Positions 16,604 through 24,518 of a DNA stretch of 44,630 nucleotides are shown in pieces. A program made the translations under genes and the position numbers. Numbering within the stretch: the stretch's first letter is position 1; every line of letters begins with the position of its first letter. The notes under the pieces were generated by a model. That model ran no database searches, was not told the origin of the DNA, and saw only the letters and a program-made list of their open reading frames with translations. The DNA lies in assembly GCA_904395885.1 (NCBI GenBank), contig CAJFOF010000023.1, positions 1 through 44,630 of the forward strand, given 5' to 3'. Source of the DNA: an uncultured Lachnospiraceae bacterium (GTDB lineage Bacteria; Bacillota; Clostridia; Lachnospirales; Lachnospiraceae).

Positions 16604-17851
16604 ATGCGGGAAATGAAAGGAAACGTTATTGTCGGGCAATCGGGAGGCCCAACGGCAGTGATCAATTCAAGCTTGGCAGGAGTGTATAAAACGGCAAAGG
16701 ACCGGGGGGCAAAGAAGGTTTATGGAATGCTTCACGGCATCCAGGGCCTGCTTCAGGAGCGGTATGTGGATCTGGCAGACCATATTACCAGCGACCTGGA
16801 TATTGAATTGCTGAAACGCACACCGTCTTCTTATCTGGGTTCCTGCCGGTTTAAACTGCCGGAAATCAGCGAGAACCGGGAGATCTATGATAAGATTTTC
16901 GCCATTTTGGATAAACTTGAAATTGAATATTTCTTCTATATCGGCGGAAATGATTCTATGGACACGATAAAAAAGCTGTCCGATTACTCTATTTTAAATG
17001 GAAGCAAGATCCGGTTCATGGGTGTGCCAAAGACCATTGATAATGATCTGGCAGCCACCGACCACACACCGGGGTACGGCAGTGCGGCCAAGTACATTGG
17101 ATCTATTACAAAAGAAGTGATTCGCGACGGCCTTGTTTACGATCAGCAGAATGTAACAATTCTGGAAATTATGGGGCGGAATGCAGGCTGGCTGACCGGG
17201 GCCGCTGCACTGGCAAAGTGCGAGGACTGTGAAGGTCCAGACATGATTTTCCTTCCGGAGATACCGTTTGACATTGATCGGTTTATGAAAAAAATAGCAG
17301 ATATCCACAAGAAAAAATCTTCGGTTGTCGTTGCTGTTTCGGAGGGTGTAAAGCTGGCTGACGGCCGCTATGTCTGCGAGCTGACAGACGGAATCGAGTT
17401 TGTAGATGCCTTCGGTCACAAGCAGCTTACTGGTACAGCCAGATTTCTGGCAGAAAAGATTAACCGGGAAGTGGGCTGCAAGACGAGAGCCATCGAGTTT
17501 AACTCTCTTCAGCGGTGTGCGTCCCACATCGTGTCCAGAGTTGATATAACGGAAGCGTTCCAGGTAGGCGGCGCGGCGGTAAAGGCGGCGTTTGAGGGGG
17601 AGACCGGAAAGATGATTATTCTGAAGAGAATCTCTGACGATCCCTATATCTGCGTAACGGATATCTACGATGTACATAAGGTGGCAAACATTGAAAAGAA
17701 AGTGCCGAGAGAGTGGATCAATGAAGAGGGCGATTACGTGATGCCGGAATTTGTCAATTACATCCGTCCTCTGATTCAGGCGGAGCTGACACCGATTATG
17801 ACGGATGGCTTGCCCAGACATCTGTATTATACGGATAAATTGAAAAAATAG
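16604..17851 (+). CDS. 6-phosphofructokinase, pyrophosphate-dependent type (copy 2)
   Basis: 415 residues with AGGAGGAAC upstream. It aligns without gaps over the first 150 residues with the enzyme at 10600 and is roughly two-thirds identical by eye. It has the same key residues: GQSGGPT, GGNDSMDT with D117, PKTIDNDL with K143, and MGRNAGWL. The two copies differ most near their C-termini and in the segment around residue 175-185. Each has its own promoter and terminator, so differential expression is likely. A tandem duplication later split by insertion of other genes would explain the layout. Substrate preference of each copy (PPi or another donor, fructose 6-phosphate or sedoheptulose 7-phosphate) cannot be read from sequence. 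Confidence 0.9.
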   Translation: MREMKGNVIVGQSGGPTAVINSSLAGVYKTAKDRGAKKVYGMLHGIQGLLQERYVDLADHITSDLDIELLKRTPSSYLGSCRFKLPEISENREIYDKIFAILDKLEIEYFFYIGGNDSMDTIKKLSDYSILNGSKIRFMGVPKTIDNDLAATDHTPGYGSAAKYIGSITKEVIRDGLVYDQQNVTILEIMGRNAGWLTGAAALAKCEDCEGPDMIFLPEIPFDIDRFMKKIADIHKKKSSVVVAVSEGVKLADGRYVCELTDGIEFVDAFGHKQLTGTARFLAEKINREVGCKTRAIEFNSLQRCASHIVSRVDITEAFQVGGAAVKAAFEGETGKMIILKRISDDPYICVTDIYDVHKVANIEKKVPREWINEEGDYVMPEFVNYIRPLIQAELTPIMTDGLPRHLYYTDKLKK

Positions 17852-17872
17852 GATTTCAGACGGAAATAAGAG

Positions 17873-17912
17873 GAGATGCTGCATAAACCAATTATGAGGC
17901 ATCTCTTTTTTT
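17873..17912 (+). terminator. Terminator of phosphofructokinase copy 2
   Basis: GAGATGC (17873-17879) pairs with GCATCTC (17899-17905), followed by seven T's. Confidence 0.85.
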
Positions 17913-17971
17913 CTGAATCAAAAGAGAAGATATATTAATATGAATAATGCAAAGGATAAGTTATATTAATT

Positions 17972-18003
17972 TTACTTATCATTATAACCTGTGGTATGAT
18001 AAG
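17972..18003 (+). promoter_or_regulatory. Candidate purL promoter with inverted repeat
   Basis: A possible -35 TTACTT (17972-17977), 17 bases and -10 TATGAT (17995-18000). CTTATCAT (17975-17982) and ATGATAAG (17996-18003) form an 8-bp inverted repeat across the promoter, suitable as an operator. I see no purine riboswitch core. Confidence 0.45.
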
Positions 18004-18056
18004 GCTAGTAAGGTGTGTAGAAATTAAGGTTCGCCATTGAGACAGGAGGATAAAGA

Positions 18057-21000
18057 ATGAGCGTAAAACGGATTTTTGCCGAGAAGAAACCGGATTTTGC
18101 TGTAAAGGCAAAGGAACTGCGGGAGGAAATCGAGAGCTACCTGGGGATTCAGACGGTTTCCGATGTTCGCGTGCTGATTCGCTACGATATTGAAAATTTA
18201 ACCGATAAGACTTACCAGGCTGCCCTGGGGACGATTTTTTCAGAACCGCCGGTAGACTTTTTATATGAAGAAACATTTCCTGTCAAAGAAGGGGATGTGT
18301 GCTTTTCTGTAGAATATCTGCCCGGCCAGTTTGATCAGCGCGCCGATTCCGCGGAGCAGTGTGTAAAATTGCTGAATGAGATGGAAGAACCGGTGATCCG
18401 GTCTGCAACCACCTATGTGATTTCCGGCGAGCTGACAGAGGAACAGATAGAGAAGATCAAGAACTTCTGTATCAACCCGGTGGATTCAAGGGAAGCGGAT
18501 GAGAAAAAGCCGGAAACTTTGGTGACTGTCTTTGAAAGTCCGGCGGATGTGGCAGTTTTTGACGGCTTTTGCGATATGGGAGAGAATGAGCTGAAGGCTC
18601 TGTACAGTTCACTGAACCTGGCTATGACCTTTAAAGACTTCCTTCATATTCAAAATTACTTTAAAAATGAAGAAAAACGGGATCCTTCAGTGACAGAGAT
18701 CCGTGTTCTGGATACCTACTGGTCAGATCACTGCCGCCACACCACCTTTTCTACTGAGTTAAAGAATGTGACGTTTACAGAGGGCGATTACAGAAAACCC
18801 ATTGAGGAGACTTATCATCAGTACTTAAAGGATCGGGAAGAACTTTACAAGGGCAGAGATGACAAGTTTGTCTGCCTGATGGATCTGGCTCTTATGGCCA
18901 TGAAAAAACTGAAAGCAGAGGGAAAACTGGCAGATCAGGAGGAATCCGATGAGATTAACGCCTGCTCTATCGTGGTTCCAGTGGAGATTGATGGGGAGAC
19001 AGAGGAATGGCTGGTGAATTTTAAAAACGAGACTCACAACCATCCCACGGAGATCGAGCCTTTCGGAGGAGCAGCTACCTGTCTGGGCGGAGCTATCAGA
19101 GATCCGCTGTCCGGTCGTACTTATGTATACCAGGCAATGCGTGTGACTGGTGCGGCGGATCCGACCCGGCCTTTGGAAGAAACAATGAAGGGTAAGCTGC
19201 CTCAGAGAAAGATCGTCACGGAGGCGGCTCACGGTTACAGCTCCTACGGCAACCAGATTGGTCTGGCTACAGGCTATGTGAAAGAGATCTACCATCCGGG
19301 CTATGCCGCCAAGAGAATGGAGATTGGAGCCGTTATGGGAGCGGCTCCCAGAAAAGCGGTGATCCGCGAGACTTCTGACCCGGGTGATATTATCATCCTG
19401 CTGGGCGGCCGTACCGGCCGCGACGGAATTGGAGGCGCTACCGGTTCCTCAAAGGTTCACACGGAGGCATCTATTGAGGTCTGCGGCGCAGAGGTGCAGA
19501 AGGGAAATCCGCCCACGGAGCGGAAGATCCAGAGAATGTTCCGCCGCCCGGAGGTAAGCCGCCTGATTAAAAAATGCAACGACTTCGGTGCCGGCGGCGT
19601 GTCTGTTGCCATCGGAGAGCTGGCGGCCGGCCTTGAGGTGGATTTGGACAGGGTGCCGAAAAAATATGCCGGTCTGGACGGAACAGAGCTGGCAATCTCA
19701 GAATCTCAGGAGAGGATGGCAGTTGTAGTGGCTCCTGAGAATGTAGAGCAGTTTTTAAAGTATGCCGCTGAGGAAAATCTGGAGGCAGTTACGGTTGCCG
19801 TCGTTACGGAGGCCCCCAGATTGGTGCTGAACTGGAGAGGCAAGACCATCGTAAATATCAGCAGAGCTTTTCTGGACACTAACGGGGCTCATCAGGAAGC
19901 CGACGTGACCCTGTTAACGCCCAACCGGGAGGGCAGCCCCTTTATTCGCCGGGAAGTGGAGGATGTGAGACAGACATGGCTGAACCTTCTGGCGTCGCTG
20001 AATGTGTGCTCCCAGAAGGGGCTGGTGGAAATGTTTGACGGTTCTATCGGCGCTGGTTCTGTATTTATGCCTTACGGCGGAAAGTACCAGCTCACGGAGA
20101 CACAGGCGATGGTAGCAAAACTTCCGGTTCTGAAGGGACACTGTGATACAGTGACTATGATGGCCTATGGTTTTGATCCTTACTTGTCCAGTTGGAGTCC
20201 CTACCACGGAGCTGTCTATGCGGTTCTTTCTTCCGTAGCGAAGATCGTAGCGGCCGGAGGGGATTACCGGAAGATTCGCTTTACCTTCCAGGAGTATTTC
20301 CAGAGAATGACAGAAGATCCGACCCGCTGGAGCCAGCCTTTTGCGGCTCTTCTGGGAGCCTACAGCGCTCAGATGGGATTTGGTCTTCCTTCTATAGGTG
20401 GGAAGGATAGTATGTCCGGAACCTTTAATGACGAGGAGCATGGGGAGATCAACGTTCCGCCGACCTTAGTCTCCTTTGCTGTGGATGTGGCGAACGGAAA
20501 GGACATCATCACGCCGGAGCTGAAAAAGTCTGGCAGCAAGCTGGTTCTGTTTACCATTGATAAGGATTCTTATGATCTGCCGGATTATGGCCAGATCATG
20601 GATGGTTATCAAAAATTGTCAGATGATATGAAGGCTGGAAAGATTATCTCTGCTTACGCCGTGGAGGGCCACGGAATCGCCGAGGCAGTCAGCAAGATGG
20701 CCTTTGGAAATAAATTAGGCGTTAAGATCGAGCACAACCTGGATCCCAGAGATTTCTTTGCCCCAGGCTGGGGAAATCTGGTGCTGGAGGTTCCGGACGG
20801 AAAAGCGGGAGAGCTTTCTATCCGCTACACAGTAATTGGTGAAGTGACAGACCGGGGAACGCTGGAATACGGCAATGCTGTGATCCCGATGGAAGAGGCA
20901 CTTCAGTCCTGGACAAAGACATTGGAAGACGTGTTCCCCACAGAGTCAGGGGTAGAGCAGGTTGCGGTGCCGGACGAGCCGTACCAGGCAGACTCTATTT

Positions 21001-21821
21001 ATATCTGCAGCCATAAGATCGGACAGCCTCAGGTATTTATTCCGGTATTCCCGGGAACCAACTGTGAGTACGACAGCACAGCAGCTTTTGAGCGTGCCGG
21101 GGCGAAGGTTGTTACCAGAGTCTTCCGCAATTTAAGTGCAGAAGATATTCGGGATTCTGTAGAGGAATACAGGAAAGAGATCGGAAAAGCGCAGATCGTT
21201 ATGTTCCCCGGCGGCTTCTCAGCAGGGGATGAACCGGAAGGATCTGCAAAATTCTTTGCAGCCGCATTCCGCAGTGAGGCCATCCGGGAAGAGGTGGAAA
21301 AGCTTTTGCAGGAACGGGATGGTCTGATGCTGGGAATCTGCAATGGTTTCCAGGCGCTGATCAAGCTTGGGCTGGTTCCGGAGGGAACCATCTGTGAGCA
21401 GAGGCCGGATTCCCCGACTTTGGCTATGAACACCATTGGACGCCATGTATCCAAGATGGTCTACACCAAGGTTATGAGCAATAAATCTCCCTGGCTTTCC
21501 GGAGCCGAATTGGGCGGTGTATACTGCAATCCTGCTTCTCACGGAGAGGGCCGCTTTGTGGCCAGCAAAGAATGGCTGGACAAGCTGTTTCAAAACGGCC
21601 AGGTAGCGACCCAGTATGTGGACGCAGAGGGAAGACCGACGATGGATGAGGCATGGAACCCCAATGGCTCTTACATGGCGATTGAGGGCATTACCAGCCC
21701 TGACGGCCGGATTCTGGGCAAGATGGCCCATTCAGAGCGCCGGGGCGACAAGGTGGCGGTGAATATTTACGGCCAGCAGGATATGAAGATCTTTGAAAGC
21801 GGAGTAAAATATTTCCTGTAA
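18057..21821 (+). CDS. purL: Phosphoribosylformylglycinamidine synthase, single-chain form
   Basis: 1254 residues; catalyses FGAR + glutamine + ATP to FGAM in purine synthesis. The N-terminal PurS-like part (about 1-150) is followed by the linker with LDTYWSDHCRHTTF, two AIR-synthase-type ATP halves (ETHNHPTEIEPFGGAATC; FGLPSIGGKDSMSGTF), and a C-terminal class I glutaminase. The glutaminase nucleophile is C1095 in GICNGFQAL, with the His/Glu pair in NPASHGEGRF. This large type contrasts with the separate PurS/PurQ/PurL of Bacillus and is usual in many clostridia. A CAGGAGGA site precedes the ATG. No other pur genes are beside it. All key residues appear present. Confidence 0.97.
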   Translation: MSVKRIFAEKKPDFAVKAKELREEIESYLGIQTVSDVRVLIRYDIENLTDKTYQAALGTIFSEPPVDFLYEETFPVKEGDVCFSVEYLPGQFDQRADSAEQCVKLLNEMEEPVIRSATTYVISGELTEEQIEKIKNFCINPVDSREADEKKPETLVTVFESPADVAVFDGFCDMGENELKALYSSLNLAMTFKDFLHIQNYFKNEEKRDPSVTEIRVLDTYWSDHCRHTTFSTELKNVTFTEGDYRKPIEETYHQYLKDREELYKGRDDKFVCLMDLALMAMKKLKAEGKLADQEESDEINACSIVVPVEIDGETEEWLVNFKNETHNHPTEIEPFGGAATCLGGAIRDPLSGRTYVYQAMRVTGAADPTRPLEETMKGKLPQRKIVTEAAHGYSSYGNQIGLATGYVKEIYHPGYAAKRMEIGAVMGAAPRKAVIRETSDPGDIIILLGGRTGRDGIGGATGSSKVHTEASIEVCGAEVQKGNPPTERKIQRMFRRPEVSRLIKKCNDFGAGGVSVAIGELAAGLEVDLDRVPKKYAGLDGTELAISESQERMAVVVAPENVEQFLKYAAEENLEAVTVAVVTEAPRLVLNWRGKTIVNISRAFLDTNGAHQEADVTLLTPNREGSPFIRREVEDVRQTWLNLLASLNVCSQKGLVEMFDGSIGAGSVFMPYGGKYQLTETQAMVAKLPVLKGHCDTVTMMAYGFDPYLSSWSPYHGAVYAVLSSVAKIVAAGGDYRKIRFTFQEYFQRMTEDPTRWSQPFAALLGAYSAQMGFGLPSIGGKDSMSGTFNDEEHGEINVPPTLVSFAVDVANGKDIITPELKKSGSKLVLFTIDKDSYDLPDYGQIMDGYQKLSDDMKAGKIISAYAVEGHGIAEAVSKMAFGNKLGVKIEHNLDPRDFFAPGWGNLVLEVPDGKAGELSIRYTVIGEVTDRGTLEYGNAVIPMEEALQSWTKTLEDVFPTESGVEQVAVPDEPYQADSIYICSHKIGQPQVFIPVFPGTNCEYDSTAAFERAGAKVVTRVFRNLSAEDIRDSVEEYRKEIGKAQIVMFPGGFSAGDEPEGSAKFFAAAFRSEAIREEVEKLLQERDGLMLGICNGFQALIKLGLVPEGTICEQRPDSPTLAMNTIGRHVSKMVYTKVMSNKSPWLSGAELGGVYCNPASHGEGRFVASKEWLDKLFQNGQVATQYVDAEGRPTMDEAWNPNGSYMAIEGITSPDGRILGKMAHSERRGDKVAVNIYGQQDMKIFESGVKYFL

Positions 21822-21855
21822 TGGGCAAAAGTACGTCCGTTGTATATCTGGTCCG

Positions 21856-21884
21856 TTGTGCAGATGGCATGAAGCTGATATAAT
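21856..21884 (+). promoter_or_regulatory. Promoter of the MNT/HEPN pair
   Basis: TTGTGC (21856-21861), 17 bases, TATAAT (21879-21884), 22 bases before the ATG; so the pair need not depend on purL transcription. Confidence 0.6.
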
Positions 21885-21905
21885 AAATAAAAAAGGGAGG
21901 ACGAT

Positions 21906-22301
21906 ATGAAGGTAGGATTGAAAGCTCCGAATACCCTAAGTCCGGTCATCGCTGAGAGGACCAGGACGGCGGTGGATTACGCCCTTTCTCAGCTGAAAAG
22001 CTCCAAGGTTTATCCATATATCAGACATGTCTATCTTTACGGCAGCTGCGCGAGGAAGATGCAGTCCTACGAAAGCGATGTGGACCTTCTCGTTGAATTT
22101 GCGAAGAATATGGACGTAGAGAAATTCAGGCATGAGATAATGGACATTAAAAGTAAATGTGCATCTCTGTCCACAGATTTTCCGGATGTTGATGTGCACA
22201 TCACAGTCGGTCCTGGGTGGAAAGATGATAAACTCCTGTATTATCAAAATATACGAAAGGAGGGAATCGATATATGGGACTCGGATCCAACACATACTTA
22301 G
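21906..22301 (+). CDS. MNT-type nucleotidyltransferase, probable antitoxin of a HEPN/MNT pair
   Basis: 131 residues with AAGGGAGGA upstream. The minimal nucleotidyltransferase signature GSX10DXD is complete: G46-S47 followed by D58 and D60 in YESDVDLLVEF. A third acidic strand is expected at DVDVHI near residue 97. Such proteins neutralise a HEPN partner, in studied cases by transferring AMP to it. The next gene starts 28 bases before this one ends, so the two are translationally coupled, as in known MntA-HepT modules. Location directly behind purL is probably incidental. Confidence 0.85.
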   Translation: MKVGLKAPNTLSPVIAERTRTAVDYALSQLKSSKVYPYIRHVYLYGSCARKMQSYESDVDLLVEFAKNMDVEKFRHEIMDIKSKCASLSTDFPDVDVHITVGPGWKDDKLLYYQNIRKEGIDIWDSDPTHT

Positions 22302-22720
22302 ATTTTGCAGAAAACGATTATGATTTTTTCAGGAGCGCTTACGATTCCGGAAACAAGGGAAGTGCATTGGCCTCCATCGGCCAGAACATCTGCGAGCGCT
22401 ATTTGAAACACATCATATCGGAGTATGCAGAACCGGAGAATGACCAGGAACAGTTTAAAAAGGAACGTGCGCTCCGCACCCATAACCTTCATATCCTGAT
22501 TCGATATCTCAGGGATGATATGGGGATATCTGTTCCCGAAGAGACGGAAGATAAACTTGACAAGATCAACGGGTTTTACTTTTCAACGAGATACCCGGGG
22601 GATGACAGCTTCATTGCTTCCGAAAGGGATGTGGACAAGGCCAGCGATGCCGTAGAGAGCGCGAGAAAATTTACGCTTGAAGTGTGCAGAGAGATGGAAA
22701 CGAATCAGACAGCCAACTGA
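22274..22720 (+). CDS. HEPN domain protein, probable toxin partner
   Basis: 148 residues; an AGGAGG site lies inside the preceding gene. The helical HEPN domain spans about 12-140. The RX4-6H ribonuclease motif is present as R68-THNL-H73 (RTHNLH), followed by an aliphatic helix. In characterised modules HEPN cleaves RNA and is silenced by its MNT partner; AMPylation there targets a tyrosine two residues after the histidine, but here that position is leucine, so the control may differ. Some HEPN/MNT pairs act against phages. The pair is framed by its own promoter and a terminator. A non-toxic HEPN role cannot be excluded. Confidence 0.8.
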   Translation: MGLGSNTYLDFAENDYDFFRSAYDSGNKGSALASIGQNICERYLKHIISEYAEPENDQEQFKKERALRTHNLHILIRYLRDDMGISVPEETEDKLDKINGFYFSTRYPGDDSFIASERDVDKASDAVESARKFTLEVCREMETNQTAN

Positions 22721-22737
22721 TTCCTGAAAACAAATAG

Positions 22738-22779
22738 AGCCGGAGCTATGTCTGAATACAGACAGGGCTCCGGCTTTTT
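22738..22779. terminator. Terminator between the HEPN gene and the convergent cation efflux gene
   Basis: AGCCGGAGC (22738-22746) pairs with GCTCCGGCT (22767-22775), with an inner GTCTG/CAGAC hairpin and a T5 run. It may work in both directions. Confidence 0.88.
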
Positions 22780-22822
22780 GGTGTACCCGGCGGACTCCTG
22801 GCAGAAGAAAAACGGCCAGAAT

Positions 22823-23995
22823 TCAGGCTTCCGCGTAGTCCCGGTCTACATTGATGACAGTGTAGTAGTCCGGGTTTATTTTTTTTACGGCCTGATCAAT
22901 GGCTTGGGTCAGGCCCTCCGGGGTCATGGAGAACTTCATGGGAATGACGACGTCAAAGATCAGGTTGGAGTGGGTCGGTCCCTTGACGATGCGGAAATCG
23001 TGCATGGAGATGACCGGGTCAATGGACTGGATGATTTCCAGAACCTGCTTTCTCAGATGAATCGTCTCGGGATCTTCATTCTGCACCGGATCCATGTGGA
23101 TCACAGCCTCGCAGTGGAGCTTCTCGGAGAGCTCCCTCTCGATATTGTCGATGGCGTCGTGAAGCTCCAGGATATTGCCGGATGCCGGCACCTCGCAGTG
23201 GAGAGAAATGATCTTTCGTCCAGGGCCGTAATCGTGGACCAGGAGGTCATGAATACTGAGAATTTCCGGGTGGGCCAGGGTGATCTGGCGGATGCTCTGG
23301 ATAAATTCTGGATCTGGGGCCTGGCCCAGGAGGGGATTGAGGGTATCCTTTGCGGCAGAAAATCCCGCATAAAGGATAAAAAAGCCTACAATCAGACCAC
23401 ACCAGCCGTCTATATTCAGAGAAGTGAATCTTCCGATAATAGAAGCAATAAAAACAACGGATGTGGCGAGAGCATCGCTCAGGCTGTCGGTTGCGGTGGC
23501 TTTCATGGCTGCCGACTGAATACGATTCCCGGTGGAGCGGTTATAATAGGCCATATACAGCTTGACTCCGATGGAGGCGGCCAGGATCACTGCAGTCAGG
23601 GGCTGGAAATTGACGGCTTCCGGGTGGAGGATCTTGCTGAACGAGGACTGTATCAGCTCGACGGCCATGATCAGGATGGCGGCTGAGACCGCCAGGCCCG
23701 ACAGATATTCGATGCGGCCATGGCCAAAGGGATGCTCCAGATCCGGCTTCTGGCCGGCCAGCTGAAAGCCGATCAGGGTGACGACCGAAGAGCCGGCGTC
23801 CGAGAGATTGTTGAAGGCATCGGCGGTGATGGCGATGGAATTGCTGATCAGGCCCGCAAAAAATTTCCCCGCAAACAGAAGCAGGTTCAGAAAAATGCCG
23901 ACTCCGCCGCACAGGGTTCCGTAAGCCTTTCTCACATCCGGGAAATCGGGATGATCATATTCTTGTATGAAATGCCGGGCTAAAAATGTGATCAT
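22823..23995 (-). CDS. Cation diffusion facilitator family transporter
   Basis: 390 residues from the ATG at 23995, which has AGGAGG (24008-24003 on the minus strand) before it; a longer start at 24016 precedes the ribosome binding site and is rejected. CDF proteins export divalent metal ions by proton exchange. Six membrane segments lie within about residues 30-220, with metal-site motifs ADAFNNLSDAGSS in helix 2 and TATDSLSDALATS in helix 5, and the loop HPFGHGRIEYLSG. The cytoplasmic C-terminal domain (about 225-390) is longer than average and appears to contain a second ferredoxin-like part. Metal (Zn, Mn, Fe or Co) cannot be chosen with confidence. It is monocistronic. Confidence 0.93.
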   Translation of the reverse strand: MITFLARHFIQEYDHPDFPDVRKAYGTLCGGVGIFLNLLLFAGKFFAGLISNSIAITADAFNNLSDAGSSVVTLIGFQLAGQKPDLEHPFGHGRIEYLSGLAVSAAILIMAVELIQSSFSKILHPEAVNFQPLTAVILAASIGVKLYMAYYNRSTGNRIQSAAMKATATDSLSDALATSVVFIASIIGRFTSLNIDGWCGLIVGFFILYAGFSAAKDTLNPLLGQAPDPEFIQSIRQITLAHPEILSIHDLLVHDYGPGRKIISLHCEVPASGNILELHDAIDNIERELSEKLHCEAVIHMDPVQNEDPETIHLRKQVLEIIQSIDPVISMHDFRIVKGPTHSNLIFDVVIPMKFSMTPEGLTQAIDQAVKKINPDYYTVINVDRDYAEA

Positions 23996-24118
23996 GGAAA
24001 GACCTCCTAAATACAAAGATATTAATAAGATCGCACGGATTGAAATTCAATATCTCACTATTCTAATACGGATCTGTAAAAAAGACAAGTTCTACTTTGT
24101 ACTCTTGAGATACAATTC

Positions 24119-24245
24119 GTATCAGTTCAGCCATGCCATTCATAATTTGACGGATTCAACAGAACTGCTTATCTTTAAAGGAATTGGCCGTCAAATTATT
24201 CATGCCGGGCGTTCGCCCTATAGAATCATATGGCTGAACTGATAC
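24119..24245. mobile_element. MITE-like non-autonomous element with 8-bp target duplication
   Basis: The ends are perfect 16-bp inverted repeats, GTATCAGTTCAGCCAT (24119-24134) and its complement (24230-24245). Immediately outside are identical 8-bp direct repeats TACAATTC (24111-24118 and 24246-24253). Inside, ATAATTTGACGG (24142-24153) pairs with 24188-24199, and GGGCGTTCGCCC makes a small hairpin. No gene fits in its 127 bases. This is the structure of a transposase-dependent miniature element. Confidence 0.8.
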
Positions 24246-24286
24246 TACAATTCTGGAATCCTCCATTGCCCGAAAGGGCTGAATCA

Positions 24287-24302
24287 ATATTTTCCTGAAT
24301 AT
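24287..24302. promoter_or_regulatory. Candidate LysR-type binding site
   Basis: ATATT-N6-AATAT dyad fits the T-N11-A pattern of LysR sites and lies upstream of the transporter operon. No convincing -35/-10 pair was found nearer the operon. Confidence 0.3.
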
Positions 24303-24333
24303 CTGGGAAGACTTGTAAGATGTGCTGAAAAAT

Positions 24334-24372
24334 ATCGGAAAAATATATGAATATGCTATCTATTTTTCCGAT
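24334..24372. other. Stem-loop in the leader of the transporter operon
   Basis: ATCGGAAAAATA (24334-24345) pairs perfectly with TATTTTTCCGAT (24361-24372) over a 15-base loop. No T-run follows on the plus strand. It could be a terminator or attenuator of either strand, or an operator. Confidence 0.5.
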
Positions 24373-24518
24373 GGAGCCCTATCGATTTTCAATTCTTCTA
24401 ATTCATTTTGCATCATGTTAAACTTTCTGTAGAGAGAAGAGGTATGAAAATCAGCCAGATCGCGGCCGCATGGCTGGTTGGATAATAAATGCTCAACACA
24501 CAAAGGAGGATGAGTAAA

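Noticed and set aside
17913..18056. Purine riboswitch before purL
   Set aside because: I could not find the conserved core or the pairing loops; only a simple inverted repeat at the promoter is visible.
22748..23686. Long plus-strand frame of 312 codons
   Set aside because: It is antisense to the well-supported cation efflux gene, starts inside a terminator and has no domain.
23967..24242. 91-codon frame across the MITE
   Set aside because: It starts inside the antisense efflux gene and reads through the inverted repeats; no ribosome binding site or homology.
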